Origin: Vitrella brassicaformis
Lineage: Eukaryota; Sar; Vitrellaceae
Length of the DNA: 62,076 nt
NCBI GenBank assembly: GCA_001179505.1
Contig: CDMY01000646.1
Coordinates: forward strand, 82,951-145,026
Direction: 5' to 3'
The notes below the pieces were generated by a model that was not told the DNA's origin, searched no databases, and was given only the letters and a program-made list of their open reading frames with translations. Made by a program: the position numbers and the translations under genes. Shown in pieces: positions 1-12,264 of the stretch (the stretch's first letter is position 1; every line of letters begins with the position of its first letter).

Positions 1-24
1 CACCCCCCCCCCCCCCCCCCACAC
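1..24. repeat. Poly-C tract at the left edge
   Basis: About 19 consecutive C near the first base, like the sequence flanking the internal gaps; probably a contig break point. Confidence 0.8.
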
Positions 25-90
25 ACGCACACACATATCGACACACACACAGACACAACAGGGGCTTCCCGTCTTGGCCCACCGACCCAC

Positions 91-892
91 CTTGTATCGC
101 AGCAGTGCCCGCAGCAGCAGAAAGGTGAACTTGCCGTGACCTGAAGGAAGGAATCAACACGACAACAAAACACACACAACGTGACACGTACGTGCGCACA
201 ACACGCCTTGCATTGCTCCCCCTCCTCTCCCCTGCTCTGCGTATGTCTGTGTGTCTGCTCAGGTAGGCACCTACCTGCGCCGATCTCTATGATGCGGACG
301 GGCTGCGATTTGTCCACCCCAGCACACTGACACCAACACCACACACACACGAACACACGAACACGCCTGCACCTGTGTGTGTTGGCATGGCATTGGGTGA
401 GGGGTGTGTGGTGTGTGCGTACCGCAAACCAATCGCGGAGGTGGTTCGTGATCAGCCTCCCATACGACTGAGCCAACCTGCACGCGTCAACACACACAAA
501 GGGCATCTAGGGGCGTGTGTATGTGTGTGGAGTGTGTGAATTCCATCCATCCCCACCGTGAGTTGCTCGTCACGAAGCTCGGCACTACGTTCTGCGTCCA
601 CGCAGCTATAGCCATCTACACAACAGTCGGACCAGTCCACACACATGGATTGATTGATGAGTGCATCGTAATGGGTTCCTGTTTGTCCTCCACACCCTCA
701 CTGGTAGTATGTAGCCCGGGTACTACCTACCTTGGCATAGTAGCTCTTGAGAAGCTTCCACATGAGGCTCTTGGGCAGCGGCGTCCGCTCCTCCAGCACG
801 AACTTGCTGTCGGGCTGCTGCTCAACCGGCATCTCGCCGCCCGATGACGCCACCTGCGTCACGGGCATCACGATGCCCTGCGGCGACGCCAT
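91..892 (-). CDS. SAM-dependent methyltransferase-like protein, 5' part
   Basis: Five exons can be joined in phase on the minus strand: 892-731, 615-557, 477-423, 326-275 and 140-91. The gene then runs off the left edge. The N-terminal 100 residues hold helical segments (KSLMWKLLKSYYAK, LAQSYGRLITNHLRDWFA). They are followed by VRIIEIGAGHGKF, which matches motif I of class I S-adenosylmethionine-dependent methyltransferases: hydrophobic strand, acidic residue, then GxGxG-like loop. The substrate cannot be told from this part. The start is the ATG at 892, about 160 bp from the start of the divergent TMEM216-like gene, so the two probably share a promoter. The family call rests on motif I only; the catalytic half lies outside the window. 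Confidence 0.62.
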
Positions 893-1050
893 CGCCCCGA
901 CGAGTGGCCCTCTCCCGCTAAGACCACACAAAAGCTCGCAGATGGTTTGGCGAGGAAATCGAGGCGGCCAGGGAGGAGGGGACGAGAGCGGCAGGAGAAA
1001 AGCAGCGACGAGAAGCGTACGCGGGGAATTGCTGGGCTGTGCGACGAGAG

Positions 1051-1715
1051 ATGGACGCAGGTGTGGCGAAGCCTCAGTCGAGTCTTCCTCTGCAGATCTT
1101 CATCTACTTCGATGGGTATTGGTCGGCCCTCTACTTCGCCATCGAAGTACTCCTCTTCACTTACAAAGGTCAGTCAGTGACACCACACGGATGGATGGAC
1201 TCTGTGGATGGATGGATGGATGGATGGATGGATTGATGGTGTGCAGGGGTGGTGTTGCGCTACCCGCCCTCGACGTGGCCGGGGGAGTTCACCATGGTGG
1301 TGCTGTTCGCAGTGTTCCAGAAGATACGACTATACCTCGGTCAGCACAGACACACACAACACACACACAAGTGTGTGCACCGACGGCCGGTTCTACGGGG
1401 TGGTGTGTGTGCAGGGACGGCGGGCAACAAGACGGAGCAGCTTGGGGGTATTCTGTGGTTTGTGTTGCTGACCATCCCCGTGGTGCTCATACTCATGTAC
1501 CTCCTCGAGTTCCAAGTCTACGTGTACGTACGCCTTATCCATCCATCCATCCATCCATTCCCATCCCACAGGGGCGATGTGTGTGTGCGTGTGTGTGTGG
1601 ATCAACCAGGTTGCGGTTCGAGGTGTTTCTGGCGATTACGGGTATCTGTTTCGTTGGGGTAGAGTTCTTCCTGGCACTCATAGCGGCATGCTTCTTCACT
1701 AGAAGGGCCGTCTGA
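1051..1715 (+). CDS. TMEM216: TMEM216-like ciliary transition-zone membrane protein
   Basis: Four exons (1051-1168, 1247-1339, 1415-1523, 1610-1715) join in phase to a protein of about 140 residues. It has four hydrophobic segments, the size and layout of the Transmemb_17 family (TMEM216, TMEM17, TMEM80). The N-terminal block SSLPLQIFIYFDGYWSALYF, the ending of helix 1 at FTYKG, and the late YVLRFEVFL follow the human TMEM216 pattern closely. In animals TMEM216 belongs to the MKS/tectonic module at the base of cilia, where it gates membrane-protein entry. Its presence implies a ciliated stage, supported by MNS1 3.8 kb downstream. The ATG at 1051 is chosen because the open frame upstream has no other ATG. 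TMEM17 or TMEM80 remain possible names. Confidence 0.8.
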
Positions 1716-2000
1716 TGGATGATGGATGGATGGATGGATGGATGGACAGATAGCTGGCCACACATGGATGGACTGGATGGAGGGTGTTCCACAGACACCT
1801 ACGTGTCTAGAGCAGCACAATGTGATAAATACTCTTTTGTCGGCATGTTGGAATCACATATTGCAGGCAGGAGCACATACACACACATATACATAACACA
1901 GTGGTGCGCGCCTCAAGCGCACTCATGTGTCAAACCTCGCTTGCAAACCAGACAGACAGAAGACGCGGCAGATCCCTCGTCAAAATCCATATAGCCAGGG

Positions 2001-5000
2001 CTATTGCCATCTGCCCGGGCTAGGTGGATGATGGTGATGGTGGGGCATGGGCATGGGTATGTCGGGCTGCTCAATCAGGTGCCGGAAGAGACACTTGACG
2101 TCTCTCTGAATATCTGAGCACACACCACACACCACACACACACACACACACACAAACATCCATCCGTCCATCCATCCATCCATCCAGATTTGCCAGATGT
2201 GTGTGTGAGTCGGCAGGGCGCCCAACCGGCTTGCAGCTGCATGTTGGTCTGCATTTGTCTCTGCAGCGAGGCCTCCAGCAAACGGACCTCCTCCAAATCA
2301 ACAGCCAGACCCTTCAGCTCCTGCACAACCATTCGAGTAAAGAGTCGAGCAGACGTCCCCACACATGCCCGCCAGCCCATCTCCTCTCGTCTCACCCGAC
2401 ATATCTCGGTGTCGTCCGGCAGTTTCTGCAGTGCCTGCATCCACATGTCTCGCCACTCGTCCTCCTCACTCGGCTGCCGCTCACCCTCACCCCCGCCCGT
2501 CCCGCCGCCCCATGCACACGCACCCCCTCCAGTAGTGTCTACTGCCGGACCGACATCTGGCGGGTCGCTGGCCAGGCCCATGTCGACCATAGGCGCCGAG
2601 TTCTGCGGGTTGTTGTGAGACCGGTGCGATCTGTCGGATGGGATGGGATGGGGCTGCTGAGCTCTCGGCCCCCCTCCCTGCTCAATGTCGTCCGTGATCG
2701 GGGGGCACTCCTCCGTCATCTCCGTCAGTGTCCGTGTGGTGTGGTACTTGAACACCGACAAAGATGGCTCGGGCGGTGCCTGCGGTCTCTGCGGCAGGGG
2801 AAGGGGCGGACTGTGTGGGGAGGACAGAGACACGGGCAGGTTGGTGGGCTCCAGGGATGGTGTGTCACTTGGTCGGACACATGGGTCAGCAGGGGGCAGC
2901 CGAGTGGCTGAGGGGGGAGGGGGTGGTGGGCGGGGAGGCAGCGCCTGGAGGGGCGGAGGCTGCATGCCGTGGATGGGCTCCTCCTGACATATCCACGAGT
3001 GACACATGAGATGTCGCTGTCTTTTTCCGGAGCGGATGGCTCACCACAACAGTCACGGGAATCGTTCGCTGGGGTGTTTCGTCAGCATCGGACGCCATGC
3101 CAGAGGGCACCCCGGGCAGCGACACGCTCTCGTCCGTCATCGGCATGGGCGCCCAAGGTCTCTCCTTGTCGAATTTCATGCTCACGCTCTTCTTGAATTT
3201 CTTGGAGCTGTCCTTTCTGTCCGAGTCCTGGTGGCCCGTCTCGATGCCCATGACAGTGGCCACATCCCGCGACTCCTGCCGCTCCTTCTTGGGCAGCATG
3301 GCCTGTCGAGAAGAGCTGCTGGGGGGCGCAGCGCCCACCGAGTAGCGCAGGGCGGTGCTGCCGGCTGTGTTGCGTCTGCCCGAGTCGCCGGTAGGCATGC
3401 GCATCGTCCGCCGGCGGCTGAGCGACTCGGTCATCTCGTCCTCCATTTGCTGAAGGAAAGTGGGAGAATGGAGCGCTGGTGCTGGTTGTCCTTTTTGTCT
3501 GTTTTGTACCATGTAGACTTCTTGGAATTTGTTGCCGATGATGGCGACAGGCAAAGCGATAAACTGCAAACACGTATATTTGCCTCCCGTCTCCACTCGT
3601 GTGTCATTTTCATCGGCCACTCACCAGAATTCCCGCGAGCATGGCTGCAGTGGCCACCACTTTGCCCCAGCCAGTCTGAGGATACACATCACCTGAGGTC
3701 ATGAGGACAAGGAAAGGACACCTAAGACCCTTGGCGACGTCGATCGTACACCTATGAAATCGCTGACCGTATCCGACGGTGCACATGGTCACCACAGCCC
3801 ACCAGAATGTCGCTGGGATCGACGGAAAGAATCTAGGAGCGGGCAAGCGGCGGGATAAGTGCCTCCTCGTTCAGAGGTATTTGCCAGTGTCTGCAGTGTG
3901 CTCACTGTGAAGGCTCCACTCGCTTCTCGGCTTCGTACATGGCAGACGAAAACAGTATGATGCCTGCATGGCACGAAAGCGATATTCACCGACATTTCCC
4001 TGAGATGTGTGCCTTTCGTGCCGGTCAGGGGAGACATACCGATGGCGAGGAAGAAGACGAGGATCCACAACGCCTGGATGGACCTCTTCAGGCCCTCGCC
4101 CATCAGCTGACAACCAACACAGGGGAAGCCATTTCTTTGGCTGACAATCACACTTGGCAAACCGATATAAGTCGCTCACCCGCAGGCCGACAGAGTAGCG
4201 GGACAGCTTGAATATTCTGAAGACGCGAATCAGGCGGACAACCCGCAACACGCGAAAGCCTCCCAAAGCAAACTGACGAGCGACGAGACACTCATGTGCG
4301 CTTGCCGGTCCTTTCGAGGATGTGTGAGTGTTTTCCCTTCCATGTGTCTCACCGAGGAGAGCATCAGCCTCACATAATAGGGAGCAAATGCCAGAAGGTC
4401 AAACCAATTCATCCAGCCTGCAGACTCAGGGAGACAGACACACACATACACACATACACACATGTGCAGACCAGACAGACCGGTTGGTTCAGAGAGTTCG
4501 CCTACTTTACTCACTGGTGAGGAAGATTTTCAGCGTGTATTCCGGAACGATGTTGACGACGCTGAGCCGCAGAACAAACTCGAGCGTGAAGAGCCCCACT
4601 GTGGTGCCCTCGATGGCCTCCCACACCCTCAAAGGCACCACATCATTCAACTCGGGCATCGTCTCCTTCACACAGGCCGACCGATGTTTGTTCCTTCGCC
4701 CACTCCTCGTTCTGTGTCTGTCTGTGGTACTCACCAGCATGAAGGCTGTGACCGAGACGGCGATCAGGAGCATGATAGCGATGGATATCACGGTGGCCAC
4801 TTGGCTGCTGTCAGGCACCTCCAGCAGCAAATAGATGCGCTTCTTGGCTCCCTCTACCCGCAGCAGAAACTGCTGCCACTTGTTGTCTTGCAGCTCGGCC
4901 GTCAGCTCTCGAGTGGACAGGAACGTCGCGATGCGGCTGCGTGTCCACCTTTTGCTGCGACAGACACACAGAAGACAGTCACTCACGCACAATGTCTTGT

Positions 5001-5166
5001 GTGTGTATGTGTGTATCTGTGCCCACGAGGTTTGGAGGAATTTGCCATTGGGTGAGCATGGGTCCGTCTCAGTCGATGCCCGCGATGTCGGCGAGACGCT
5101 CTGATCCCGCTCTATCTGCGTCCGCAGCCTCTCGACCTGGTCACGCTGCATAAACACCGCCGGCAT
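2001..5166 (-). CDS. Voltage-gated potassium channel (Kv-type, six transmembrane segments)
   Basis: A multi-exon minus-strand gene starting at the ATG at 5166. After a charged N-terminus without a visible T1 domain come S1 ([20 protein letters not shown]), S2/S3 segments, and an S4 with regularly spaced arginines ([18 protein letters not shown], around 4270-4180). S5 ([12 protein letters not shown]) and the selectivity filter TMCTVGYGD follow; the filter codons are split by the intron near 3770. S6 reads [19 protein letters not shown]. The filter marks K+ selectivity and S4 marks voltage gating. The tail is long: a Ser/Arg-rich stretch, a proline-rich low-complexity region, a short coiled coil ([18 protein letters not shown]) and a His/Pro-rich end with the stop at 2001. 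Animal Kv channels usually carry an N-terminal tetramerization domain; here the C-terminal coiled coil may do that job (inference). Confidence 0.9.
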
Positions 5167-5523
5167 CTTCACGTCAGGTGGGTGACGGCCAAGCGGTGCT
5201 CTGCAGAGTCAGAGGGGCCTGGTGGGTGGAGGAGATCAGGCAGGGCACTGCATGCGCCCTGATCCCGATACTCACAGCAGCAACAGCACTGCTACCTTGA
5301 CAAAGTGTGCTGTGGCTGGACTGAATCCAAGAGTGTGCCGAAGGCGTCGAAAGAGCTCAACGGCAGACACGTCTGCATGCGGGGGGGGGCCAAAAAGAGC
5401 CCCCAGCGATCTTCCCGGAACCTCCCCCCCGGATCCTTCCGAAGCGTGATAGCGCGTTGCAGTGGCCAATAGGTCCGTTGGTCGGCCCCTGACTCTGTTC
5501 TTGCCTCCCCTCTGGTCGCCAGG

Positions 5524-8206
5524 ATGATGAACACTCGTCGCATGATGGAGCGGCGGATAGAGAAAGAGCGCGACCGCGAGGCGCAGCTGGGCGGCATCGA
5601 GAAGATGCTCTTCGAGCAGGCACTCACCAACACGGCCGCTCGCAGCGATGCAAGGGTGGAGGCCATGAGGAGGCAGAGGCTGCGTGAGCAGGAGGAGACC
5701 GAACTCAGGCAGGACGCGCTATTCATTCAGGTGGGCGGGCCGCCAGACAGACATACGGGCAGACGGGCAGACAGCAGGCAGGCATCATTGCATATATTGT
5801 TTCTGTGTCTGGGTTGTGTCTGCGATTCGTCAGCGTATGCAGGAGCAGGAGCGTCGTCAGAAGCTCACTGAGATGGAGGACAGACTCGCGAGGGTAGGCA
5901 GCGTCTGCACCGACAAGATCACGCCAGCTGCCTCTCCTTGTCTGTGTGCTCAGGAGCTGGAGCGTCGCAAGGCCGAGCAAATCCGCGAGTATCAGAACAG
6001 ACAGAGGGTAGGTGCCGCCAAGGTATGTCGCACAACTGGTGCATGTGTGTGCGTGTCTGTGCTTGGCTGGAGGTGATCAATGGGAGCGACGAGATTCGTG
6101 ACCTGAAGGCCAAGCTGGAGGCTGCCCGAGTCACCAAGGAGAGGGCGGCACAGTTGCTGGAGCAGCAGATCAGAGAGGAGGAGGAGAGGGTGAGAGAGAG
6201 AGAGAGAGAGAGAGACCAAAACGGGTGGCACACCACATGTGTTCTCTGTGTGTGTTCCTCAGTGGCATGAGAGGGTGTTGGCTGAGCGGATGGAGGAGGA
6301 GCGGCTCAAGGCCCTCGAGCATGAAGTCGCCAAGGAACAGTCCACCGAAAACGTCAAATACCAAACCAAACTGGTCAGTCTGTCGGCACCAGACTACCAC
6401 TTCACGTATGCCTTTGCTGGGTACGTGTGTGTGTGTGTGTGTGTGTGTGTGATTGTGTGTGCAGATGCAGCAGGACCAGATCCGTCTTCGCGAGAAGGCC
6501 AAGGAGGAGTCGATGGCAGAGTACATCCGCGAGAAGGAACAGGTTGAACAAATCGTCGAGAAAATCAGACTAGAGGACCAGCGGTATGGACGTACACACA
6601 CACTCGCCGACCCTCCCACACGCATTTGCCGACGCCCAACCACATGTGTGTGTGTGTGCAGTGAGGTGGAGGAGCGACTGGCCCGGCAGGCAGAGGCTCA
6701 GCGTGAGTTGGCGCTGTTCATCCAGCAAAAGGACGAGGAGAGGCGCATGCAGCAAATTAAGGAAGAGGAGGAACTCAGGTACACGAACACCCCACACACA
6801 CCCGCACGCGCCACAGTGGCCGTCTGCACCTCCCGTTGTGTGTGTGTGTCAGGAAAATCGAGGAGTTTGCGCGCATGAAGCGTGAGCGTGAGGAGCGGAT
6901 TGAGCGAGAGAGGAAACAGGTGACGATCAGACAGACAGACACCTATGGACCTGCACCACAGGCACCCTAATATATCGGCCATGTGTGTGTCAGGCTGAGG
7001 AGGAGAAGAAGCGCATCCTCAACGAGCTGTGCAGACAGCAGGTCAACACACATACACACACCACCGTACCATGACGTACTCATTATTCCCGTGTGTGTCT
7101 ATGCTGTGTGCGTCCAGGCCGAGCGCAATGCCGAGAGAGAAGAGCTCGAGTATCTCCGAGACGAGCTATACAGGTGCCTATCGACAGGCAGGCAGGCAGG
7201 CAGGCATTTTTGTATTGCGTGTGTTGATCGGTGGGTCGGTTGGTGTGTGTCAGGGAGGAGCGTGAGGCGCTGGATCGCGCCAAAGACGAGGCTGCCCTCA
7301 AGAAGGCCATCGAAGACAGGTTCCAGATGATGAAGGCGTTCGAACAACAGGTCGGTCACACACCAACACGTGAATGTGAACTAGCACATGGCATACGGAT
7401 GTTGGCTGTCTTGTTTGCCTTTGTGTGTGGCAGATGGCTGAGAAGGAGGAGCGGAAGCTGCAGCGGGCTGAGGAGGAACGCAAATTCAGAGACATCATGC
7501 TCGTAAGCAACCACACACACACACAGAGATCCAACACGCACCAGCCACTTCTCTGGTCATTCGAGTGACTGGCTGTCTGTCTTGTTGTGCGTGTTGGCCA
7601 GGCCAAGTTTGCTGAGGATGATCGCATAGAGCAGATGAACGACCAGAAGAGACGAATCAAGATACAGGAACACAAACGAGAGGTGCGGTAGGGAACTGAC
7701 AACACACCACACCTGAACTACCCACCGTTCCACTGATGGTCCATATATCTGAGTTTGTGCAGGTGGAGCGTTTGGTCGACATCCGTCGCCAGATGTACCA
7801 GGAGGAGCGCGAGAACGAGCTGCGCGAACGGGCCAGGCTGCAGGAGGAAGAGGCACAGAAACAGAGGTCACACAAAGGCCGCAACCATCCCCCTTTCTCC
7901 GCGCACACACGCAGTCAACGACGGGGTGTGTATGTGTGTATGTGTTGTGGTTCAGGATCATCGAGGAGGAGAGGAAGCGGCTGCTCCGGGAACATGCGGC
8001 TGGACTCAAGGTGGGTAGAGGGTGGGCAGGCAGACGCCCTCACCTGACCGACCAACACGATCAGAATCATATGGGTTTGCTGTTTACGGCATCCATCTGT
8101 TGTCCAGGATTTCCTGCCCAAGGGCACCTTGCAGAAGCGGGAGGACGTGGACCTTCTGGACCAAGCTGCACAGGCCAAAGTCAAGGCCAGACGAGAGGCC
8201 AAGTAG
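5524..8206 (+). CDS. MNS1: MNS1-like axonemal coiled-coil protein (TPH domain)
   Basis: About 14 short exons, all encoding Glu/Arg/Lys-rich coiled coil. The C-terminal third is diagnostic: AKFAEDDRIEQMNDQKRR, IIEEERKRLLREHAAGL and DFLPKGTLQKREDVDLL line up with the end of animal MNS1 (meiosis-specific nuclear structural protein 1). The middle ING.DEIRDLKAKLEAA...KERAAQ matches its central block. MNS1 is a microtubule inner protein of ciliary doublets and carries the trichohyalin-plectin homology domain. The start is the first of two ATGs at 5524. The stop TAG is at 8204-8206. Introns are mostly 60-90 bp with CA-rich 5' halves and TG-rich 3' halves. Together with TMEM216 it marks a flagellated stage. 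Confidence 0.9.
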
Positions 8207-8898
8207 CCGTGTTGCTGCGGCGGTGGTTTGTGCTGACACATGAGGGTGTCAATGATTGTGACCGTCCTTGCGTGCATTGCCAAAGTGGTTACCTTCGGTC
8301 TCTGCCGATGTCTGTTCGTCTGTCCCCCATTGTGCGTGTGTGACTGACGATAGCCTCCCTGTACATACCGAGTCAGACTTATGGCGCGCGATCGACATGC
8401 ATGTGATCTTGCCCCCGCACCAAACCCAGCCGAGTCCGTGAAGTCATTCCGTTTTCTCTCTCTGGGAAGCACACGATGCGAGGGCCCATTTGCTGCGCCT
8501 CCAGCCCCACCATGAGGGCCCAGCAACAACAACCCCCTCCCCCTCCCCTGCCAGCCCCCCAACGAGGTCTGTCGTGGGGGTGCACACCCATCCCCTCCAA
8601 CCACAATGCAGCCAGGCCACGGAACACCGTGCAGCCACCGATCCAGGTGAAGAATACAGCCACTTTGCACTGCGGAGAAAGCGCTCCATGTTGGATGACA
8701 TTGCGTGCAGGATGGCGATCAGAGCCATCGGCAGAGGAGGAGGGGCTGGTGCATTGACCCTCCCAACGAACAGACCCAGCCTCGAGCTCCTCCTCAATCG
8801 CCGCTGTGTGGCCCTCGTCCTATGGCCCCTCCGTTGCCGGTGGGTGAGGTTGCACTGGCAACAAAGACTGCATGGTTGCATGGTCCTGATCTGGCTTG
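8207..8898. other. Intergenic interval and possible 5' leader
   Basis: No convincing coding exon. It holds the 3' flank of MNS1 and a C-rich stretch (8500-8600). Open frames exist around 8490-8850 but their predicted protein is low-complexity. An upstream non-coding or coding exon of the next gene is possible, since CGGTGGGTGAG near 8845 could act as a donor. Confidence 0.4.
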
Positions 8899-11541
8899 AT
8901 GCAGGCAGAGGAGGCGGGAATGGTCCGCCAGCGAGGTTTCGGCAGGGGGGGCTCGGTCAGTGTCCCTCACCTTCCCCCCGGACACCCGCAGCTGGTATGT
9001 ACCCACTGATTCATCAGAATCATCACACCACGACCCATTTCTGTGCGTTGCCTCCTCTTTGTTCTTCCTTGCAGCCTCATTCTGTGCCAATTTTTCCCCC
9101 TGGCTTGCCGCCTCCCTCCACACCTCCCACCCCTATGGTGCAGCGACGTGTCCTCGGGTCGCTGTCGCCATTCGCCTCACCCATGCGGTCATTCACCCCT
9201 CAACCTCTTTCTCGGACGCCCAGTGTGCCGCACAACTTCCAGCTCAGGGCTTATCTTCGCTAGGCGGCACGCCATCCATCCCTATGGTCAACCCGCCGCC
9301 CCCCTCCACCACTGGGAAGGGCGGCAGCTTCGACTCTCTGAGCCCTCAGCCGTCGGTCATGCCTCCCTCCGGCCCCGTGACGCCCAAAATGATGGCCATG
9401 CAAGCGGCCGGGAGGTCGGCGCCTCCATTCATCCCGCCGTTGCAGCTGCCGCCTCATGCGCACGGCACTCCGCGGACCATGTCTCCCTTCTTCGGCCATC
9501 CTCCGCCGATGCGCAGAATGCCCATCCCCCACTGGCAGCCGATTGCCATTCCGGTGCATGGCGGCTACATCCTCGCCACGTCTCCCCTCGACAGCCCTCG
9601 GTTCAAGGACAAACACACGCAGACGGACGTCCTCATGAAGGCGAGGGAGCTGCTGGCGGGTCATGAGTCGCCCGTCACGTCGGTGATCCGGTCGCCTGCC
9701 CGTGGCGACGACAGGAGTGAGGTGCGGCAGGTCGACGAAAGTGGCGCGGGTCAGCCCTTTCTTGCAGCAAGCTTTGGAGTGCCAGACCGACAGCACGACG
9801 ACCTCCCAATAGACCACGTGAGACGCAACACACGCACACACACCCATCCATCCGCTGATCCGGCGCCGTTGACCCTTTGCTCTTCCTCTGTCGATGCAGA
9901 AGTCTCTCATCCCTCCCCTGGACCTGGAGGCCACCCAGCCAGTCCGCCAAGAGCGCCTGCCGACAGGGGATGACGAGGTCCCCTTCCAGCCTGGTGCGAC
10001 GCCCGTCGCCCTTGCGGATGTGAGTGGGCCGCCCGCACAGCGGCGCGTCAGAGTGAAGGCCAAGGCCAAACCAAAGGCAAGGGCAAAAGCTAGGGCCAAG
10101 GCGAAGGCCGGCAAGAAGAAGAGAAAGGTGAAAGAAAGAGAGAGACACACACACCGCGGCACAGAACATACACGTACACTTAGTTCCTTGTCTGCAGAAG
10201 CCGTTTGTGCCCCGCGTGGCGAGTCTGAGTCTGTCGGCGAGGTATAGCAAGGAGCTTGAGAAGCTGTCCAAGAGCCAGGAGTCGAGGAAAGACGATAGCA
10301 AGGACAAGAGGCGGAAGAGCAGCGCCATGAACAGGTCGCAGTCGCTCGGCGCAGTGCTCGAGGCCAAGCTGCACGAGTCGAAGAAGGGCAGCCTCACGGA
10401 CAGCAGCACCAACATCCTGGACAAGTTTCTGCCCGTCTTGGTGAGGACAACGTGCAGAGAGACAGATGAAAGGATGTTTCATCATCGGATGTTCTCCTAC
10501 TTTTTGTGTGTTGTGAATCAGGGAAGCTCCAAGAGCGGTCCGGCAGGCAGTCTGCTGGATGAGCTGACGCAGAGCACGTCCCCGCCGCTCGAAAAAGCAC
10601 ACAGGGTTGGCTTGACGCGAGTGCCGGTAGGCGAGACACACGGTGCCTGCCTGCCTGCCTGCAGTGAGAGTATAGGCATGTGTCTCACTCGCCTCTCCCT
10701 CCTGGCTGTCAGGTGCATGTTGCCCTGCCGCACTTCGCCGCGGCGAGCCACGGGCAGCCTTTGGACGTGACTAGGTTTGTGACCACGGCCCTCAACCTGC
10801 TGCAGGCATCGCAGATCCACAACCCATCCGCACAGACACTCACAAGTAAGAAGTACACACACATATACACATGAAGCGTGCATGTCACGGCTGTGCTTGG
10901 CAGGTCTGTTTAATATTCTGGATGCGTCTGTCAAAGGTAGCTTGGGCGTGACGGAGACGCTGTGCGCCATCGCCCTCCTCACAGAGGGACCCGCCATGCG
11001 CAGATTGCAGGGTAAGCTGAGGGGCACGTCCGTTGCATTGGATCGTGTGATACATGTGTGTGTGTTCTTTCAGTAGTGTTTGAGACCCTTGACTGGCGGA
11101 AGGAGGGCTCAATCAGCCCCCACCAGTTCAGCATATTCATCAAAATGGGTGCGTGGGGTGGTGGTGAGTGAGAGTGTGCGGCGAACGAGTTACAGTGAGA
11201 AATGTGTCTCTGTGTGTGACTGTTCGTTCCCTCCAGCCGTGAACGTGTTGAGTGTGCCCGCCACCGATATCCCGCCCTTCCCGATAGCCACCAAGCTCTC
11301 TTTCCACGAATTCACACAAAGGTAGGTAGGTGATCGATCGCTCCCCACCGCGCGCTCGTCCATCCATTCATCAGCGTTCGTTCGTTTCTCTCTGTCCAGG
11401 CTATCCTTCCTGTCTGTGCCCGACCACATCAGCCAGGCCGCCCCCCTGCCCCTGCGTATGACCACCGTGCCGCCCCAGCAGCCCGTCATGCCACGGCCGC
11501 CGCCCACAGCACCGGCTCAGTGGCACTACACACATGCATAA
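8899..11541 (+). CDS. Proline-rich protein with basic tract and C-terminal EF-hand-like pair
   Basis: Roughly ten exons. The N-terminal half is Pro/Ser-rich and disordered (PHSVPIFPPGLPPP). It contains DKHTQTDV, which fits the [K/R]xTQT consensus for binding dynein light chain LC8. A strongly basic tract follows (KAKAKPKARAKARAKAKAG, about 10060-10120) and could be a nuclear-localization or microtubule-binding region. The C-terminal exons (10900-11300) encode FNILDASVKGSL and FETLDWRKEGSIS, two repeats resembling EF-hand loops that lack several calcium-ligand positions, so calcium binding is doubtful. The stop TAA is at 11539-11541. The start at 8899 is the nearest in-frame ATG before the first clear exon. 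No family is recognised; the neighbouring ciliary genes and TQT motif hint at a dynein-linked role, which is inference. Confidence 0.6.
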
Positions 11542-12264
11542 TGGACACCTCTCTATAAGCGGATACTGTACCTGCCCTGTATGTGTATGTGTATGTGTGT
11601 GGATGAGAGTAGAGTCTAGTCCAGGAGAAGACTGCCTCTCTGTCTGTCGACTCCATGCTTTGCTTGAAAAACTAGTGAGTGCATCAAAGAAAGACCCTGA
11701 TAAACAACAATGCACCCAGCAGGCACTCATACAATAACTAACGGCGTTTGGGAAGTCTCGATGGCGAGACAAACACATACACGGATACACACACTCACCC
11801 AGACACACAAGGCTACTTCTTTGAAACCGACACAACTTGAGCAAAGTCACGAGAAGCCATTGATCATGGTCCTCAATATGATGCACAAGCCCCCCCCCCC
11901 CCCCCCCCCNNNNNNNNNNNNNNNNNNNNNNNNNNNNNNNNNNNNNNNNNNNNNNNNNNNNNNNNNNNNNNNNNNNNNNNNNNNNNNNNNNNNNNNNNNN
12001 NNNNNNNNNNNNNNNNNNNNNNNNNNNNNNNNNNNNNNNNNNNNNNNNNNNNNNNNNNNNNNNNNNNNNNNNNNNNNNNNNNNNNNNNNNNNNNNNNNNN
12101 NNNNNNNNNNNNNNNNNNNNNNNNNNNNNNNNNNNNNNNNNNNNNNNNNNNNNNNNNNNNNNNNNNNNNNNNNNNNNNNNNNNNNNNNNNNNNNNNNNNN
12201 NNNNNNNNNCCCCCCCCCCCCCCTCAACACACACATGCGTCACATGTCCGTCTCCATCGCCTAG
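11542..12264. other. Intergenic region with 300-base assembly gap
   Basis: The gap runs from 11910 to 12209 and is flanked by C homopolymers (19 C before, 13 C after), so assembly failed at a poly-C tract. The rest holds CA/TG simple repeats and no credible exon. Exactly 300 Ns, as in the other two gaps, indicates a placeholder length. Confidence 0.9.

Noticed and set aside
747-1715. A long plus-strand frame from 747 to 1715
   Set aside because: It reads through the antisense methyltransferase exon and the introns of the TMEM216-like gene; exon phases and family similarity support the spliced model instead.
2190-2911. Long plus-strand frames opposite the Kv channel tail
   Set aside because: They are shadows of the low-complexity, proline-rich coding sequence on the minus strand.
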